A stretch of DNA of 14,692 nt, from the NCBI GenBank assembly GCA_017507205.1, contig JAFWBH010000029.1, positions 1 to 14,692 on the forward strand. The letters are read 5' to 3'. The notes beneath the pieces are model-generated. The model was not told where the DNA came from. It made no database searches and saw only the letters and a list, made by a program, of their open reading frames with translations. Source of the DNA: Clostridia bacterium (GTDB lineage Bacteria > Bacillota > Clostridia > Christensenellales > CAG-917). Both the position numbers and the translations under genes were made by a program. Below are positions 13,162-14,692 of the stretch, one piece after another. Positions within the stretch are counted from its first letter, which is position 1. Every line of letters begins with the position of its first letter.

Positions 13162-13169
13162 ACTATATG
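13162..13169 (-). promoter_or_regulatory. Possible sigma-E type -10 element of yabP-yabQ
   Basis: CATATAGT on the minus strand matches the sigma-E -10 pattern CATACAAT at six of eight positions; the region about 14 bp upstream (TCAATTATT) is only a loose -35. B. subtilis yabP is sigma-E dependent. Start of transcription would fall at the 13155 ATG. Confidence 0.3.
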
Positions 13170-13186
13170 CGTGCGCGTTTAAATAA

Positions 13187-13215
13187 TTGACACCGAGAGA
13201 AAAAAATAATAAAAT
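13187..13215 (+). promoter_or_regulatory. Sigma-A promoter of the acyltransferase gene
   Basis: TTGACA (13187-13192), exactly 17 bp, TAAAAT (13210-13215). The -10 ends seven bases before the ATG at 13223, so the predicted transcription start coincides with the start codon. Confidence 0.65.
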
Positions 13216-13222
13216 GGATGCT

Positions 13223-14467
13223 ATGAGAAATAAAGCACAACTGAAAAGATACAACCTTGACAACTCTGCCTTGTTTTATCCAATTATGGCATCAAAAAAG
13301 TCACAGAGCTTGTTCCGATTGTCAGTTGTCTTATGTGACGAAGTAGATCAAGAGGTGTTCAGGCAAGCAGTCGTAAAGACAATGGACAGATTTCCCGTGT
13401 TCAAAACATGCTTGAAAATGGGGTATGCATAGCACTATCTTTGTGAAAATACTGAGGATGTCAAAATCTTTGACAAGTCAAAGAGCATTCTTGCACCCAT
13501 AGACCCAAAGGAAACCAACGGATATCTTTTCCGTTTTGTTGTGGAAGGCAAGGAAATCGTTCTTGAAATGTTCCACGGCATTTGCGATGGCACAGGTGCA
13601 TCGGTGTTTTTTAGGGGAGTGTTGCAGAAATATCGTCAGCTTCAAGGTGTTGAGGTTGGTGGTGACAATGCAGTTGACTTCGGTCTAGAATACACCAATG
13701 AGGAAGATGAGGACGCATACAAAAGATATTACACTCCCATCAAGTTTAAGGATGCAGACCTTAAATCCTTGACAGGAGTCAAGCCCCAGCTTATCAAAGG
13801 GACTCTTGACAAAAACGGATATAGTGCAACCACTTATTTTGGAAGCTATCAAGAGGTTGGTGGGCTTGCAAAGGAAAGAGGTGTCACCTTTACAGCATTC
13901 TTGTCAGGTGTTATGGCATACACCCTAGGCAAAATCAATTATGGCGACAATCCCATTGTCATTATGGTGCCAGTAAATTTGAGGGCAATGTTCCCGTCAA
14001 AGACAATGCGCAATTTTACAACCTTTGTTCGCCTCACATTCTTGAAGGATAACTGCACCGATGTTGAGGAATGCATAAGGGAAGCATCAAAACAGCTGAA
14101 AGAAAAGACAGCTCCCTCAGAGCTTAAAAAAATGATTGGAACAACAGTTCGATCTGAAAAAACCCTCATCCTCAAAATAGCGCCCCTTTGGTTTAAAATG
14201 ATGATTGCAAAGTTTTTGAGATTGTTCTTGAAATCAAGGCAAACCTTCATCATCAGCAATCTTGGCAGGTTCAATACACCCGATGAATTGGGTGTTGACA
14301 AGGCAGTGTTCAATGTCAATGTTTCAAGGAACGCAAAGACCAATATGGGTGTGCTGACCGTAGGGGACAAGGTGGCAATATCCTTCACCAAATCTATTGT
14401 TGAAGATGAGATTGCACCGGTGTTTTCAGACACCATTCTTATGCTTGGTGGAAAACTGACAAAATAA
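13223..14467 (+). pseudogene. Condensation-superfamily acyltransferase (AATase-like) with in-frame TAG
   Basis: Read through one TAG at codon 70 (13430-13432), the frame gives a roughly 414-residue protein of the alcohol acetyltransferase/condensation superfamily. The start (LKRYNLDNSALFYPIMASKK) and the block around DRFPVFKTCLKMG are family-like, and the active-site HxxxDG motif is intact as His118-Gly-Ile-Cys-Asp122-Gly. The stop falls where relatives have a tryptophan (G-x-x-W-x-Y-L), so one TGG to TAG change explains it. No other stop or frameshift is seen in the remaining 344 codons, so the damage is recent, a polymorphism or a sequencing error. TAG is an ordinary stop for three other genes here, so recoding is unlikely. 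The start ATG has no convincing SD. Acyl donor and acceptor are unknown. It is followed after 48 bases by alaS. Confidence 0.75.
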
Positions 14468-14515
14468 CACAAATGGCACTTTAAGTTGAAAATACGACCA
14501 TTAAAGGTAGGAAAT

Positions 14516-14692
14516 ATGAAAAAATTTACATCAAATGAACTCAGAAACGCATGGCTTGAATTTTACAAAAGCAAGGGACACGCAGTGATTCCTGCTGCAT
14601 CACTCATTGGCGATGGCACCACTGGTGTTATGTTCAATGTTGCCGGCATGCAGCCTCTTATGCCTTATCTTCTTGGCAAGGAGCATCCAATG
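14516..14692 (+). CDS. alaS: Alanyl-tRNA synthetase, N-terminal part (runs off the window)
   Basis: The first 59 codons of an open frame that continues past the window end. The translation has the AlaRS N-terminus: LRNAWLEFYKSKGHAVIPAA corresponds to the usual F-x-x-F-F-x-x-x-G-H-x-x-V-P-S segment, followed by VMFNVAGMQPLMPYLLG, the class II motif 1 region (normally F-T-N-A-G-M-x-Q-F). AlaRS charges tRNA-Ala and has an editing domain further on, not visible here. AGG five to seven bases before the ATG serves as SD. The 48-base gap to the acyltransferase gene has neither a T-box leader nor a clear terminator, so the gene may be read from further upstream. Confidence 0.85.
   Translation, partial: MKKFTSNELRNAWLEFYKSKGHAVIPAASLIGDGTTGVMFNVAGMQPLMPYLLGKEHPM

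Noticed and set aside
13156..13263. N-terminal extension of yabP to a TTG at 13263, adding a membrane-like segment
   Set aside because: The extra residues are antisense to the start and promoter of the divergent acyltransferase gene, lie outside the YabP family length, and have no SD; the hydrophobicity arises from the A/T composition.
13430..13432. TAG at codon 70 as a recoded sense codon (pyrrolysine or a reassigned code)
   Set aside because: TAG serves as the normal stop of three other genes in this window, and the aligned residue in relatives is Trp, which points to a plain nonsense change.
13939..14472. 177-codon minus-strand frame antisense to the acyltransferase
   Set aside because: It is the mirror of a well-supported coding frame and has no SD or domain of its own.
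1..14692. CRISPR arrays, insertion sequences, rRNA and tRNA genes
   Set aside because: I looked for regularly spaced repeats, transposase motifs, terminal inverted repeats and cloverleaf or rRNA signatures and saw none.

Overview
The window looks like chromosomal DNA of a low-to-moderate GC, endospore-forming member of the Firmicutes, most likely an uncultured Clostridia-type bacterium (inference). Five sporulation or germination loci point that way: a sigH-like sigma factor in the classic mrnC-rlmB-sigH order, spoIIR, the sleB-ypeB germination pair and a yabP-yabQ pair. Lipoprotein signal peptides, sigma-A promoters of the TTGACA-17-TATAAT kind and G-rich Shine-Dalgarno (SD) sites also fit. 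TAA, TGA and TAG are all used as stops, so the code appears standard.

Layout. 1-1920: a YwaF/TMEM164-type multi-pass membrane protein between two look-alike terminator hairpins, with a 20-bp perfect palindrome over its -35 box. 1942-3653 (minus): mrnC, rlmB and sigH, tightly packed. 3654-6205: a promoter region with overlapping divergent -35 boxes, then a large transglutaminase-domain lipoprotein. 6202-7212 (minus): a small helical protein and spoIIR. 7297-9425 (plus): sleB and ypeB, ended by a strong bidirectional terminator. 9517-10329 (minus): a zinc-ribbon membrane protein. 10550-12082 (plus): a cobalamin riboswitch, a DUF4430 lipoprotein and an ECF transporter S component. 12182-12541 (plus): a small unknown gene whose 3' end overlaps yabQ. 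12476-13155 (minus): yabP-yabQ. 13223-14467 (plus): an acyltransferase gene broken by one in-frame TAG. 14516 to the window end (plus): the start of alaS.

How the genes work together. SigH starts sporulation gene expression. SpoIIR is the forespore signal that activates sigma-E in the mother cell. YabP and YabQ are mother-cell cortex factors. SleB and YpeB degrade the cortex at germination. The most interesting unit is 10550-12082, read here as a vitamin B12 acquisition module: a B12-sensing leader controls a surface lipoprotein carrying a transcobalamin-like fold, followed by a membrane S component that would need an ECF energising module encoded elsewhere. The leader can be drawn as a complete switch in which the terminator's 3' arm is itself the ribosome binding site.

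A second cross-window observation is that several genes without an SD (mrnC, spoIIR, yabP, the acyltransferase and perhaps the ECF gene) have a -10-like element ending 5 to 7 bases before an ATG. This raises the possibility of leaderless mRNAs. All assignments rest on reading the sequence; no database search was run.
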